Assembly (NCBI GenBank): GCA_900314855.1
Contig: OMWZ01000005.1
Coordinates: 1 to 64,000, forward strand
Length of the DNA stretch: 64,000 nucleotides
DNA from: an uncultured Selenomonadales bacterium
Lineage (GTDB): Bacteria > Bacillota > Negativicutes > Acidaminococcales > Acidaminococcaceae
Direction: 5' to 3'
A program made the translations under genes and the position numbers. Position 1 is the stretch's first letter. Each line of letters begins with the position of its first letter. The notes below the pieces were generated by a model. It was not told the origin of the DNA. It did not search any database and saw only the letters and a list, made by a program, of their open reading frames with translations. Positions 35,659 through 43,281 of this stretch are shown one piece after another.

Positions 35659-36648
35659 ATGCATCGGTTTGCGATAAACAGGCGACTGGCGGCCTTTCTG
35701 GGTACGCTTTGTTTCTGCCTTCTCGTCGTCCTTGCTGGCTGCGTCAGCAAAAGCGGCGGCCCTGCGAAGGAACGCACGGCCTATACCGTCACGGATTCCA
35801 CGGGAACGGTATTGTCATTGCCGGGCCCGCCGCAGCGCATCGTGTCTGTCTCCATCAGTTCAGATGAAATCCTGCTGGCCCTGGTGCCGCCGTCCCGCTT
35901 GGCCGCTGTGACCTATTTGGCCGACGATCCGGGCATTTCGAACGTGACGGCGCCAGTGAAGTCCATTGCGGGCCGTGTCCGCTCTGTCACGCCCGAAGCG
36001 TTGTTGAAATTGAATCCCGACCTGATAGTGGCGCCCGATTATGTGAAGCCCGATATGGTCAAGACCTTCCGGGACGTGGGCATTCCCTTGTATGTGTATC
36101 ACACGGACACGAATATCCGGGAGGTGGAAGAGACAATCCGGGCGTTGGGGACCTTGGTGCAGGAGCCGGACAAAGCGAACCGTCTCGTACTGACCATGGA
36201 GCAGCGCCTGCAGGCCGTGCAGAAACGGGTCGCGGACATCCCCGCGGCACGGCGCAAACGCGTCGCCTACTACGGGGCGGGCGGCTTCTATTATATGCCG
36301 AAGTCCTCGTTCCAGGATATCTGCCGGAAAGCCGGCGGCGCCGACGTCACGGAAGACTTGTCCTACGACAAGCCCGGTATCCTGCCGCAGGAGATCCTGG
36401 TCGACCTCAACCCGGATGTGTTTATGATTACGGCCTGGAATTACGACGGTAACCACGACCCGGATAAAATGGCCCGGGAGCTGTTGGCGAACCCAGCCTA
36501 CGGGGAAACGAAGGCCGTTCGGGAGAAGGCCGTTGCCATTTTGCCGGCGACCCATATCCTGTCCCTGTCCCAGCACATCGTCGACGCCGTGGAGGACCTG
36601 GCCCAGGCCCTCTATCCGGACCACTTCCCCAAAGGCGGAACCCCATGA
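35659..36648 (+). CDS. Substrate-binding lipoprotein of a cobalamin/haem/siderophore-type ABC importer (second)
   Basis: A second BtuF-like lipoprotein, 329 residues, with lipobox VVLAGC (Cys near residue 30). The mature part opens YTVTDSTGTVLSLPGPPQRIV and includes VTPEALLKLNPDLIVAPDYV and LNPDVFMITAWNYDGNHD, closely parallel to the first one (PDVFLLPTWNYD). Clear paralogues within one operon, served by a single permease and ATPase, suggest the importer accepts ligands from two binding proteins. ATG 35659 is preceded by GGTGGGAC. Confidence 0.9.
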   Translation: MHRFAINRRLAAFLGTLCFCLLVVLAGCVSKSGGPAKERTAYTVTDSTGTVLSLPGPPQRIVSVSISSDEILLALVPPSRLAAVTYLADDPGISNVTAPVKSIAGRVRSVTPEALLKLNPDLIVAPDYVKPDMVKTFRDVGIPLYVYHTDTNIREVEETIRALGTLVQEPDKANRLVLTMEQRLQAVQKRVADIPAARRKRVAYYGAGGFYYMPKSSFQDICRKAGGADVTEDLSYDKPGILPQEILVDLNPDVFMITAWNYDGNHDPDKMARELLANPAYGETKAVREKAVAILPATHILSLSQHIVDAVEDLAQALYPDHFPKGGTP

Positions 36649-36781
36649 GAGTCGCATTCTGTCACTCTGTCTTACCGGGTAGGACCGGCCTCCTGTTGTT
36701 CGATTGGGACGAAACGACAGGAGAACTACTTTTTTCCCAATTCGCTTTCATCCTGTTTTCCGAACTGGAGGAGGTATAATT

Positions 36782-37804
36782 TTGGAACGCACTGCAGTCT
36801 ATCCGTTTACTGCCATCGTCGGGCAGGAAGAAATGAAGTTGTCCTTGCTTCTCAACGTCATCAACCCCCTGTTGGGCGGCGTGTTGGTCAAGGGCGAGAA
36901 GGGAACGGCCAAGTCGACGGCCGTGCGGGCCCTGGCGGAACTGCTGCCGCCGTTGGACTGTGTCCGGGGCTGCCGCTTCCACTGCGACCCGGAGCACCGG
37001 GAGGACTGGTGCGACGATTGCCGTGACGCCTGGGAGGATGCGGCAGAGGTGCCGTCGGACTGGTGCCCCATGCGGGTCGTGGAACTGCCCGTCAACGCGA
37101 CGGAAGATCGCGTCGCCGGCACGCTGGATATGGAAACGGCCATCCGGCAGGGAAAAAAGAAATTCGAGCCGGGTATCCTGGCCGACGCGAACCGGAATAT
37201 CTTGTACGTGGATGAGATCAATTTGCTGGACGACCATGTGGTGGACATCTTACTAGATGCCGCCGCCATGGGAGTCAACACGGTGGAGCGCGAAGGCATT
37301 TCCTATTCCCATCCGGCCCGCTTCGTCCTCGTGGGCACCATGAACCCCGAAGAAGGGGATATCCGGCCCCAGTTGCTAGACCGCTTCGGCCTGTCCGTGA
37401 CGGTCACGGGGGAACACGAGCGGGAGAACCGCATCGAGGTCATCAAGCGGCGTCTGGCGTACGAACGGGACACCGACGCGTTTTTGGCACAGTACGCCCG
37501 GGAGCAGGAGGAGCTGGCACAGAGGATTCTGGCGGCTCGGAAACTGTTGCCGAAGGGGACCATCGACGACGATACTTTGGGTAAGGTGGCCGACTTGTCC
37601 CTGGCCTTGGGCGTGGACGGACACCGGGCGGACATTACGGTCATCAAGACGGCGTTGACGAACGCGGCGTTTCACGGTCGCACGCGAGTGGAACGGGACG
37701 ACCTGCTGGCAGCGGCAAAACTGGCCCTGCCCCACCGCATGCGCCGCCGTCCGTTCGAGGAAGGCACGCTGGACTGGGACAGGGTGACGGAAATCCTGGC
37801 CTGA
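36782..37804 (+). CDS. ChlI/BchI-type AAA+ chelatase subunit with Cys cluster
   Basis: The AAA+ motor of the chelatase, 340 residues from TTG 36782, chosen because GAGGT lies 6 bases upstream. Walker [10 protein letters not shown] is at 38-46, Walker [21 protein letters not shown] follows, then the ChlI marks [22 protein letters not shown] cysteine-rich insert after Walker A (C60, C64, C68, C77, C80, C95) could bind zinc or an iron-sulfur cluster. Photosynthetic ChlI lacks it; related inserts occur in ChlI-like proteins of anaerobes. It forms rings with ChlD and drives the CobN-like subunit. It is 9 bases from chlD. Confidence 0.88.
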   Translation: MERTAVYPFTAIVGQEEMKLSLLLNVINPLLGGVLVKGEKGTAKSTAVRALAELLPPLDCVRGCRFHCDPEHREDWCDDCRDAWEDAAEVPSDWCPMRVVELPVNATEDRVAGTLDMETAIRQGKKKFEPGILADANRNILYVDEINLLDDHVVDILLDAAAMGVNTVEREGISYSHPARFVLVGTMNPEEGDIRPQLLDRFGLSVTVTGEHERENRIEVIKRRLAYERDTDAFLAQYAREQEELAQRILAARKLLPKGTIDDDTLGKVADLSLALGVDGHRADITVIKTALTNAAFHGRTRVERDDLLAAAKLALPHRMRRRPFEEGTLDWDRVTEILA

Positions 37805-37813
37805 GGAGGAGTC

Positions 37814-39790
37814 ATGGAACGCGGGAATTTATATCCTTTTGTGGCCGTCGTGGGCCAGGAAAAGGCAAAACGGGCCTTGCTGGCGGCACTGGTCAATCCC
37901 GCTGCCGGCGGGGTACTGGTCAGCGGGCGAAAGGGCACGGCCAAGACGACGCTCGTGCGGGCTGCGGCAGAGCTGGCAGCACCGCAACGGTTGGTCGATG
38001 TGCCCTTGAATGTGACCGAGGATCGGTTGTACGGGACTCTGAACCTGGAAGCGGCAGTGCAGGAAGGTCAGCGCCGTTTCGAAGCGGGTTTGTTGGTCGA
38101 AGCCGACGAAAACCTGCTCTACGTGGACGAAGCCAACCTGTTGCGGCAGGAGCTGCTGACGACTATCCTCGACGTGCGGCAGCAAGGGAGGAACGTGGTG
38201 GAACGGGACGGTTTTTCCTTTGCCCACCGGGCGCGGTTCGTTCTGCTGGCTACCATGAACCCTGAAGAAGGAACCTTGCCGCCGACTCTCCTGGACCGCT
38301 TCGGACTCTTCGTGGACGTGGACTCCCTGCAGGAGCGCGGGAATCGTGTGGAAATCATGCGGCGCCGTCTTTCCTTTGAACGGGATAAGACGGCGTTTCG
38401 GGAGCGGTTCCGCGGGGAAATGGAGACGCTGCGGGACCAGGTCCGGCAGGCCCGGACACGGCTACCATCTGTCGAGGTCAGTGATGCGATGATTGCCTTG
38501 GCGGCGGAGTGGTGCAGCCGGTCTTTTTGCGCTGGTCACAGGGCGGACCTGTATCTGTTGGAAACGGCCCGCGCTTTCGCCGCCCTGGACGGACGGGACT
38601 ATGTCCTGCCCGACGACATGGGAGAGGCGTCAGTGTACGTGCTGCCCCACCGTATGCGGCAGATTCCGCCGCAGGAACAGGAAGACGGGGCGGAACCGCC
38701 GGACGATTGGCCTGACGACCGGACCGACGAGACACAGGACGACGCACCGGATACGGCGCAGGACAATCCGCAGGACGGGGACGGCGACGACGGGCCGGAG
38801 GACAATGGGCAGAACAAACCCGACGGGGACGGCGACGACGGGGAGACCGGGGACGGGCGGGGGACACCGGAACCCGGAGACACGCTGGACGGGGCGGAAA
38901 ACGGGGAGTCGCACGGCGAAGCCCCGGCACCGGACGAACAGGTCGCGTCCATTGCGAAGGGTTTTTTCGTTCCGCCCCTGGTGTGGGACGACCAGGGAGA
39001 CCGGATTGTGCGCCGCGGCAGCGGCAAACGGAGCCGGACCCGGACCGATTTGAAACAGGGCCGCTATGTCCGGGCGGCGCAGTACGACGGGAAGACGAGC
39101 GATATTGCCCTGGACGCGACCCTGCGGGCGGCGGCCCCGTACCAGGCGATGCGGCCGAAACAAGGGTGTGCCGTCACGGTGACGCGAGACGATTTGCGCC
39201 GGAAAGTGAGGGAGAAACGGGTCGGCATGACCCTTCTGTTCGACGTGGACGCCAGCGGTTCCATGGGAGCCCGGGAACGCATGGGGGCCGTCAAGGGGGC
39301 CATCTTCCAATTGCTGGAGGATGCGTACCAGAAACGGGACCACGTCGGCATGATTGCCTTTCGCCGGGACGCGGCGGAGGTGCTGCTTCCGCTTACGCGC
39401 AGCATCGATTTGGCGAAAAAGTGCCTGGAAACCTTGCCGACGGGAGGCCGTACGCCGCTGCCGGAAGGGTTGGAAAAAGCCTTGGTCGTCCTGGACGGTG
39501 CCTTGCGGAAAGATCCCGGCGCGAACTTACTGCTGATCCTGGTGACGGACGGCCGGACGAACCGTGCCGCCGCAGGGGATCCTGTCGCCGAATCTCTGTC
39601 GTTGGCAGGGAAAATCGCGAAAACCGGCGTGCCGTCCCTGGTCATCGATACAGAACAGGATTTCATCAAGCTGGGCGTTGCCCGGGATGTGGCGGCCGCC
39701 ATGGGCGCCCAATATTACACCTTGCAGGGCCTGACGAAGGAAAAACTCCTTCGTATCGTGCGGCGCGCAGGCCGCCCGGCAGGACGGTAG
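37814..39790 (+). CDS. ChlD/BchD-type chelatase subunit (AAA+ and VWA)
   Basis: The adaptor subunit of the chelatase motor, 658 residues. The N-terminal AAA+ domain has SGRKGTAKTT and LLYVDEANLLRQELLTTILD. A long acidic, proline- and glycine-rich linker (about residues 295-375, mostly D, E, G, N, P, Q) follows. The C-terminal von Willebrand A domain has a complete MIDAS: D479, S481 and S483 in DVDASGSMG, and T in LPTGGRTPL. Unlike many ChlD proteins its Walker A is complete, so it may hydrolyse ATP. The VWA domain should contact the CobN-like subunit. It ends 16 bases before the ABC ATPase gene. Confidence 0.92.
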   Translation: MERGNLYPFVAVVGQEKAKRALLAALVNPAAGGVLVSGRKGTAKTTLVRAAAELAAPQRLVDVPLNVTEDRLYGTLNLEAAVQEGQRRFEAGLLVEADENLLYVDEANLLRQELLTTILDVRQQGRNVVERDGFSFAHRARFVLLATMNPEEGTLPPTLLDRFGLFVDVDSLQERGNRVEIMRRRLSFERDKTAFRERFRGEMETLRDQVRQARTRLPSVEVSDAMIALAAEWCSRSFCAGHRADLYLLETARAFAALDGRDYVLPDDMGEASVYVLPHRMRQIPPQEQEDGAEPPDDWPDDRTDETQDDAPDTAQDNPQDGDGDDGPEDNGQNKPDGDGDDGETGDGRGTPEPGDTLDGAENGESHGEAPAPDEQVASIAKGFFVPPLVWDDQGDRIVRRGSGKRSRTRTDLKQGRYVRAAQYDGKTSDIALDATLRAAAPYQAMRPKQGCAVTVTRDDLRRKVREKRVGMTLLFDVDASGSMGARERMGAVKGAIFQLLEDAYQKRDHVGMIAFRRDAAEVLLPLTRSIDLAKKCLETLPTGGRTPLPEGLEKALVVLDGALRKDPGANLLLILVTDGRTNRAAAGDPVAESLSLAGKIAKTGVPSLVIDTEQDFIKLGVARDVAAAMGAQYYTLQGLTKEKLLRIVRRAGRPAGR

Positions 39791-39806
39791 AAGGGAGAGT
39801 ATCAAC

Positions 39807-40667
39807 ATGGATGAAAAACGGATCACCTTGCGGGACCTGGCCGTCGGCTACGGCAAAACGCCGGTCCTGCAGGGCCTCGACGCCGACGTGCGGTCCGGAG
39901 AATTCATCGGTATCATCGGCCGGAACGGTGCCGGCAAAAGCACGCTCTTGAAAACCGTCCGGGGATTTTTGCCGCGCCTCGGCGGGGACATCTTATATGG
40001 AGGACGTGCCCTGTCCGGATATACGGAACAGGAATTGGCCCGCCAGGTGGCGTATCTGGACCAACACATGGAAGTCGGTTTCTCTTATACGGGACTGGAA
40101 GTGGTCCTGGCCGGGCGGTATCCCTACCTGAAATGGTGGGAAGGGGAGTCGGATCGGGACCGGAAAATCGCCCTGGACTGCATGCGCTACACCGGCACGG
40201 ATGACTTGGCCGATCGACCGCTGAACCAGATATCGGGCGGGCAGAAACAACGCATCCTTCTGGCGAAGGTACTGGCGCAGCGGACGCCGATTTTGTTCCT
40301 CGACGAGCCGACGACGGGCCTCGACATGGTGTATAATGAAGAAATTTTCCGGTTCGCCCGGGAACTGTCCCAGCTGGGGAAAACAGTCCTCATGGTCGTC
40401 CACGAGTTGAATATGGCAGCCCGGTATTGCAGCCGCATCTGGCTGTTGGGGGAGCACCGTATGTTGGCGGACGGCACCCCGGACGAGGTGTTGACGGAAC
40501 CGCTCCTGGGCCGCGCGTACGAAGCCGATGTAGCGATTGTACGCAATCCCGTCAATGGCAGCCTGGAGATTTCCACCCGGCCGGGACAGGACGGGGAGCG
40601 GCGCAAGAAACTTTTGTTCCGGGCCGTGGGCTGGGAAGAAAAAATCTCCGAAAAAGAGGGGGGTTAG
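39807..40667 (+). CDS. FhuC/BtuD-type ABC importer ATPase
   Basis: Cytoplasmic ATPase of 286 residues for the FecCD permease at 29715. Walker A GRNGAGKST, Q-loop and QHMEVGFSYTGLEVVLAGRYP region, signature ISGGQKQRI, Walker B ILFLDEPTTGLDMVY and switch His VVHELNMA are all present. A C-terminal tail of about 40 residues is rich in charged residues. It is the last gene of the operon, 16 bases after chlD. No clear terminator is visible before the rplM promoter, which starts 2 bases after the stop codon, so some read-through into rplM is possible. Confidence 0.93.
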   Translation: MDEKRITLRDLAVGYGKTPVLQGLDADVRSGEFIGIIGRNGAGKSTLLKTVRGFLPRLGGDILYGGRALSGYTEQELARQVAYLDQHMEVGFSYTGLEVVLAGRYPYLKWWEGESDRDRKIALDCMRYTGTDDLADRPLNQISGGQKQRILLAKVLAQRTPILFLDEPTTGLDMVYNEEIFRFARELSQLGKTVLMVVHELNMAARYCSRIWLLGEHRMLADGTPDEVLTEPLLGRAYEADVAIVRNPVNGSLEISTRPGQDGERRKKLLFRAVGWEEKISEKEGG

Positions 40668-40668
40668 G

Positions 40669-40697
40669 TTGACAATCCCCTGCAAAGTGAGTAAAAT
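40669..40697 (+). promoter_or_regulatory. Promoter and leader of rplM-rpsI
   Basis: TTGACA (40669-40674) and TAAAAT (40692-40697) are 17 bases apart. The transcript would have a leader of about 150 bases that includes a CTGCAT/ATGCAG hairpin near 40778-40803. It could be an L13 autoregulatory leader, but this is only suggested by position. Confidence 0.8.
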
Positions 40698-40859
40698 GTA
40701 TTTACGTGATTTTGCGCTTTGAATTCGATTAGCCCCGATGTAAAAGAGCAACTCTCATCATCACTCGCGTTTTACAACTGCATCTGTACCGCTTCAATGC
40801 AGGTGCCCTGTAATTAGGAAGGTATTTTAAACCGAATCATCCTGGGAGGGACATTGAGA

Positions 40860-41261
40860 ATGAAATCTTTCATGGCAAATCCGTCCACTGTCGAACGTAA
40901 ATGGTACGTTGTGGACGCGACCGATAAAACTCTGGGCCGTCTGGCCGCAGAAGTTGCCAAAGTCCTGCGCGGCAAGAACAAACCGACCTTCGTCAACGCC
41001 GATAAGGTCGTGCTGACGGGCAAAAAGCTGACGCAAAAACTGTATTTCCATCATACGGGTTACCTCGGCGGCAGCCGTTTCATGACCGCCAAGACCCTGT
41101 TGGAAACCAACCCGGTCAAGATGGTGGAAAAAGCCGTCCGCGGCATGATTCCCAAGAATCGCCTCGGCGAGCAGATCTACAGCAAACTTCACGTCTATGC
41201 TGGACCGGAACATCCGCACGCAGCACAGAAGCCGGAAGTATTGGAAATCAACGTACGGTAA
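40860..41261 (+). CDS. rplM: 50S ribosomal protein L13
   Basis: An early-assembling 50S protein, 133 residues. Features: [21 protein letters not shown] at the start, [21 protein letters not shown], the [10 protein letters not shown] loop, and the C-terminal [12 protein letters not shown] and [11 protein letters not shown] chose ATG 40860 (MKSFMANPS) because GGGAGGG lies 9 bases upstream; a TTG at 40854 is too close. It pairs with rpsI as in nearly all bacteria. Its usual upstream neighbour truA is 35 kb away. Confidence 0.97.
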   Translation: MKSFMANPSTVERKWYVVDATDKTLGRLAAEVAKVLRGKNKPTFVNADKVVLTGKKLTQKLYFHHTGYLGGSRFMTAKTLLETNPVKMVEKAVRGMIPKNRLGEQIYSKLHVYAGPEHPHAAQKPEVLEINVR

Positions 41262-41279
41262 TCAGGAGGAGATAACATT

Positions 41280-41672
41280 ATGGCAGAAGTAGTTTACAGT
41301 GCGACCGGCCGTCGTAAATCTTCCGTTGCCCGTGTCCGCCTGGTTCCGGGTGCAGGCAAGGTCGTTATCAATGGCCGCGAAATGAATGATTATTTTGGTC
41401 TGGAAACCTTGAAGCTGATTGTCAATCAGCCGCTGGAACTGACCAAGACCAAAGATAAATACGACGTCCTCGTCAACGTTGTCGGCGGCGGCGTTTCCGG
41501 CCAGGCCGGCGCAATCCGTCACGGCATCAGCCGTGCCCTCGTCAAGGTGGACGAAGAATTCCGTCCGGTCCTGAAGAAGGCTGGCCTCATGACCCGCGAC
41601 CCGCGCGAAAAAGAACGTCGCAAATACGGCTTGAAAAAGGCCCGCAAGGCTTCCCAGTTCAGCAAACGCTGA
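41280..41672 (+). CDS. rpsI: 30S ribosomal protein S9
   Basis: A 30S head protein of 130 residues whose basic C-terminal tail reaches the P-site tRNA. Motifs: [38 protein letters not shown] and a C-terminal [17 protein letters not shown], exactly as expected. AGGAGG lies before the ATG, 18 bases after rplM. Confidence 0.98.
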   Translation: MAEVVYSATGRRKSSVARVRLVPGAGKVVINGREMNDYFGLETLKLIVNQPLELTKTKDKYDVLVNVVGGGVSGQAGAIRHGISRALVKVDEEFRPVLKKAGLMTRDPREKERRKYGLKKARKASQFSKR

Positions 41673-41700
41673 TTGGTGTCGTATCCAGTTGCCACGCGAA

Positions 41701-41732
41701 AATCCGGAACTTCGGTTCCGGATTTTTTTTAT
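41701..41732 (+). terminator. Rho-independent terminator after rpsI
   Basis: A perfect 10-bp stem AATCCGGAAC/GTTCCGGATT closed by a TTCG tetraloop is followed by T6-8. It ends the rplM-rpsI unit. Confidence 0.95.
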
Positions 41733-41736
41733 GGGC

Positions 41737-41767
41737 TTGACCATATGCCTGCTATATGGTTTACAAT
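41737..41767 (+). promoter_or_regulatory. 19-bp-spacer promoter with dyad before the small His-rich gene (MerR type, class 2)
   Basis: TTGACC at 41737-41742 and TACAAT at 41762-41767 are 19 bases apart. The spacer carries a perfect 7-bp inverted repeat, ACCATAT and ATATGGT around GCCTGCT (41740-41760). It matches the sites at 25214 and 44492 (ATATRC...TATAT), so MerR2 is the likely activator. Confidence 0.78.
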
Positions 41768-41796
41768 GACTTCCAGGGAACAAGGAGGTGTTTTTA

Positions 41797-42126
41797 ATGA
41801 CTTGTACAAGCAGACATCCGGAATTCCAGATTCCGACGGATCCTCACGGCAAGCGCCGCTACGAAAGCGCCATGCGCCATGTGGAAGCGGCGAAGAAGGC
41901 TGGCAAGTCCACGGAGGAAATCCATGCGATTTTCAAGAAAGTCATGGCATTCGATCCCTCTGACATCGATTCGATTCCGAAGGATGAAGCCCACGCCAAA
42001 TATCGCGCGGCGATGATCCATATGCAGCATGCGCTGAAGAATGGCAAGTCTTCCGAAGAAGCTCATGCCATTTTCAAAAAGATCATGGCTGGGGAAGGGT
42101 CGGGCCATTGTCCTCACAAAGGCTGA
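41797..42126 (+). CDS. Small histidine-rich protein with two internal repeats
   Basis: A 109-residue soluble protein with no signal peptide and no family I recognise. Two repeats of about 30 residues, 21-50 and 69-97, share the pattern RYxxAMxH...GKSxEExHAIFKK(V/I)M. They are predicted helical. There are ten histidines (7, 17, 28, 43, 66, 75, 78, 90, 104, 107), and the C-terminus ends GHCPHKG, a plausible metal or haem ligand. Start ATG 41797 follows AAGGAGGTG; an in-frame GTG at 41788 is part of that site. The class 2 MerR-type promoter directly upstream makes it a probable member of the tetrapyrrole regulon, perhaps a binding or carrier protein. That role is inference. Confidence 0.8.
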   Translation: MTCTSRHPEFQIPTDPHGKRRYESAMRHVEAAKKAGKSTEEIHAIFKKVMAFDPSDIDSIPKDEAHAKYRAAMIHMQHALKNGKSSEEAHAIFKKIMAGEGSGHCPHKG

Positions 42127-42145
42127 CCAATCTGATCCCACGCAA

Positions 42146-42196
42146 AAAACTACCCGCACGACACGGTTCGTGTCACGTGCGGGTAGTTTTTGTTTT
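42146..42196. terminator. Bidirectional terminator between the His-rich gene and the CGGC gene
   Basis: AAAACTACCCGCACG at 42146-42160 pairs with CGTGCGGGTAGTTTT, with an inner ACACG/CGTGT. There are A-runs before and T-runs after the stem, so it works for both convergent genes. Confidence 0.9.
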
Positions 42197-42204
42197 TTGC
42201 AATT

Positions 42205-42561
42205 TTAGTGGGTGCCGTGTACGACACGGACGCCGTGCCCTTCCAGGTAGTCGGCCATTTTGGCGATCCACGGGCAGGTGTACCGTTCCTCCGGGTTGTC
42301 TTTGCGTTTCTTACTGGTGCAGTGGCTGAAATGGACGACATCTACCTTCTTTTCCACGATCCGGTCCAGTTTCTTTTTCAACCCCGGATCTTCTTCGAGG
42401 GTATGGCCGCAGCCGTTGCAGGTCATGACACTCATCAACTGCAGGGGCTCTTCCCCATACTGGGAAAAATGTTTGTCCTTTTCGTTAAAGGCCCGCAGAC
42501 ACCCCATGGCGGCGCAGCGCATGCTGACATCGAGGCAGCGGATGATGGCGATTTTCTTCAT
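42205..42561 (-). CDS. CGGC domain-containing protein
   Basis: A small cytoplasmic protein of 118 residues. It starts MKKIAIIRCLD and has a Cys-rich centre (SVMTCNGCGHTLEED), VDVVHFSHCTSKK, YTCPWIAKMADYLE and a C-terminal HGTH, the usual pattern of the CGGC family. Conserved cysteines suggest metal binding. The function of the family is not known; members are common in anaerobes near redox or metal genes. GGAGG lies before the ATG. It is a single-gene unit convergent with the His-rich gene. Confidence 0.82.
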   Translation of the reverse strand: MKKIAIIRCLDVSMRCAAMGCLRAFNEKDKHFSQYGEEPLQLMSVMTCNGCGHTLEEDPGLKKKLDRIVEKKVDVVHFSHCTSKKRKDNPEERYTCPWIAKMADYLEGHGVRVVHGTH

Positions 42562-42693
42562 AGGGATTCCTCCTTCTTCTTATCTTCCTCAGTATAGCAT
42601 AGATTCCAATTCCCGGCTTTGTTAAAATTGTAACATCTGCTACGAAACAGAAGGGCTGCACTAGTGCGAAAAAAAATTTCCTTCGTTGTGGCT

Positions 42694-42712
42694 GGTGACA
42701 TTTTATGTCACC
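42694..42712. promoter_or_regulatory. Perfect 19-bp palindrome upstream of the HIRAN gene
   Basis: GGTGACATTTTATGTCACC is an exact 8-bp inverted repeat around TTT, 9 bases before a TATAAT (42722-42727). It overlaps where the -35 region should be, so it looks like an operator for a regulator not encoded in the window. The symmetry is of the CRP/FNR/Rex kind but fits none exactly. Confidence 0.6.
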
Positions 42713-42762
42713 CTTGTTTTTTATAATGGAAACATAAAGCAATGGCAGAGAGGAGCGTTCCC

Positions 42763-43161
42763 ATGGAAAAATACATTACCCTGACCGGCATGAAACATTA
42801 TGACCATCCCGTTTTTTATCCGAAGGATATTCTGCGCTGCGTGAAAGAACCGAAGAATCCAGTCGACAGCGAGGCCATTTACGCGGAAATTCCGTTGTTC
42901 GGCAAGGTGGGGTACGTGGCCAACACCTGGCATACGAAAGCCCAAGGGACGTATTCTGCCGGACGCCTGTACGATACGGTGGAAGACGAGTTCTACGCGG
43001 AACTCTCCTTTATCCTGCCCAACGCCATGATTGCCCGGGTCGTGGAGGCTACGCCGGATGTCCTGGAACGCTACTACAGGAAAGGGGAAGAGGGCAGGAA
43101 GGATGGCCAGCACCCGCCGACGATTCTGTACGAAAAAGCGGGGAGCGATGGATGTGATTGA
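42763..43161 (+). CDS. HIRAN domain protein
   Basis: A stand-alone HIRAN domain of 132 residues. The pattern YITLTGMKHYD, VKEPKNPVDSEAIYAEIP, GKVGYVANTWHTKAQGTYSAGRLYD is characteristic. HIRAN domains are known in helicases for recognising stalled forks or DNA ends; stand-alone bacterial ones have no settled role. Start ATG 42763 follows AGAGGAG; an in-frame ATG at 42742 lacks a site. It is preceded by TATAAT and a 19-bp palindrome. Confidence 0.82.
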   Translation: MEKYITLTGMKHYDHPVFYPKDILRCVKEPKNPVDSEAIYAEIPLFGKVGYVANTWHTKAQGTYSAGRLYDTVEDEFYAELSFILPNAMIARVVEATPDVLERYYRKGEEGRKDGQHPPTILYEKAGSDGCD

Positions 43162-43281
43162 CAGAAGGACAACGCCATAGGGGAAGCGGTTCCTGGAACC
43201 GTGACAAAAGATAGGGAACCGCCTTGACAGTATCTTCTCGGGGAGAGAGGGCCGCCAGGCGGTTTCATTTTATTCCCGTCG

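Noticed and set aside
38780-38900. Tandem DNA repeat in chlD
   Set aside because: The GACGGGGACGGCGACGACGG units encode the acidic linker expected between the AAA+ and VWA domains of ChlD proteins.
25321-40667. Bacteriochlorophyll synthesis (BchLNB, BchHID)
   Set aside because: Family resemblance is real, but no other photosynthesis gene is present and the operon has importer and CbiZ genes.
25321-40667. Coenzyme F430 biosynthesis (cfb genes)
   Set aside because: CfbA, CfbB and CfbE are absent, two component-1 subunits replace the single CfbD, and the host is not a methanogen.
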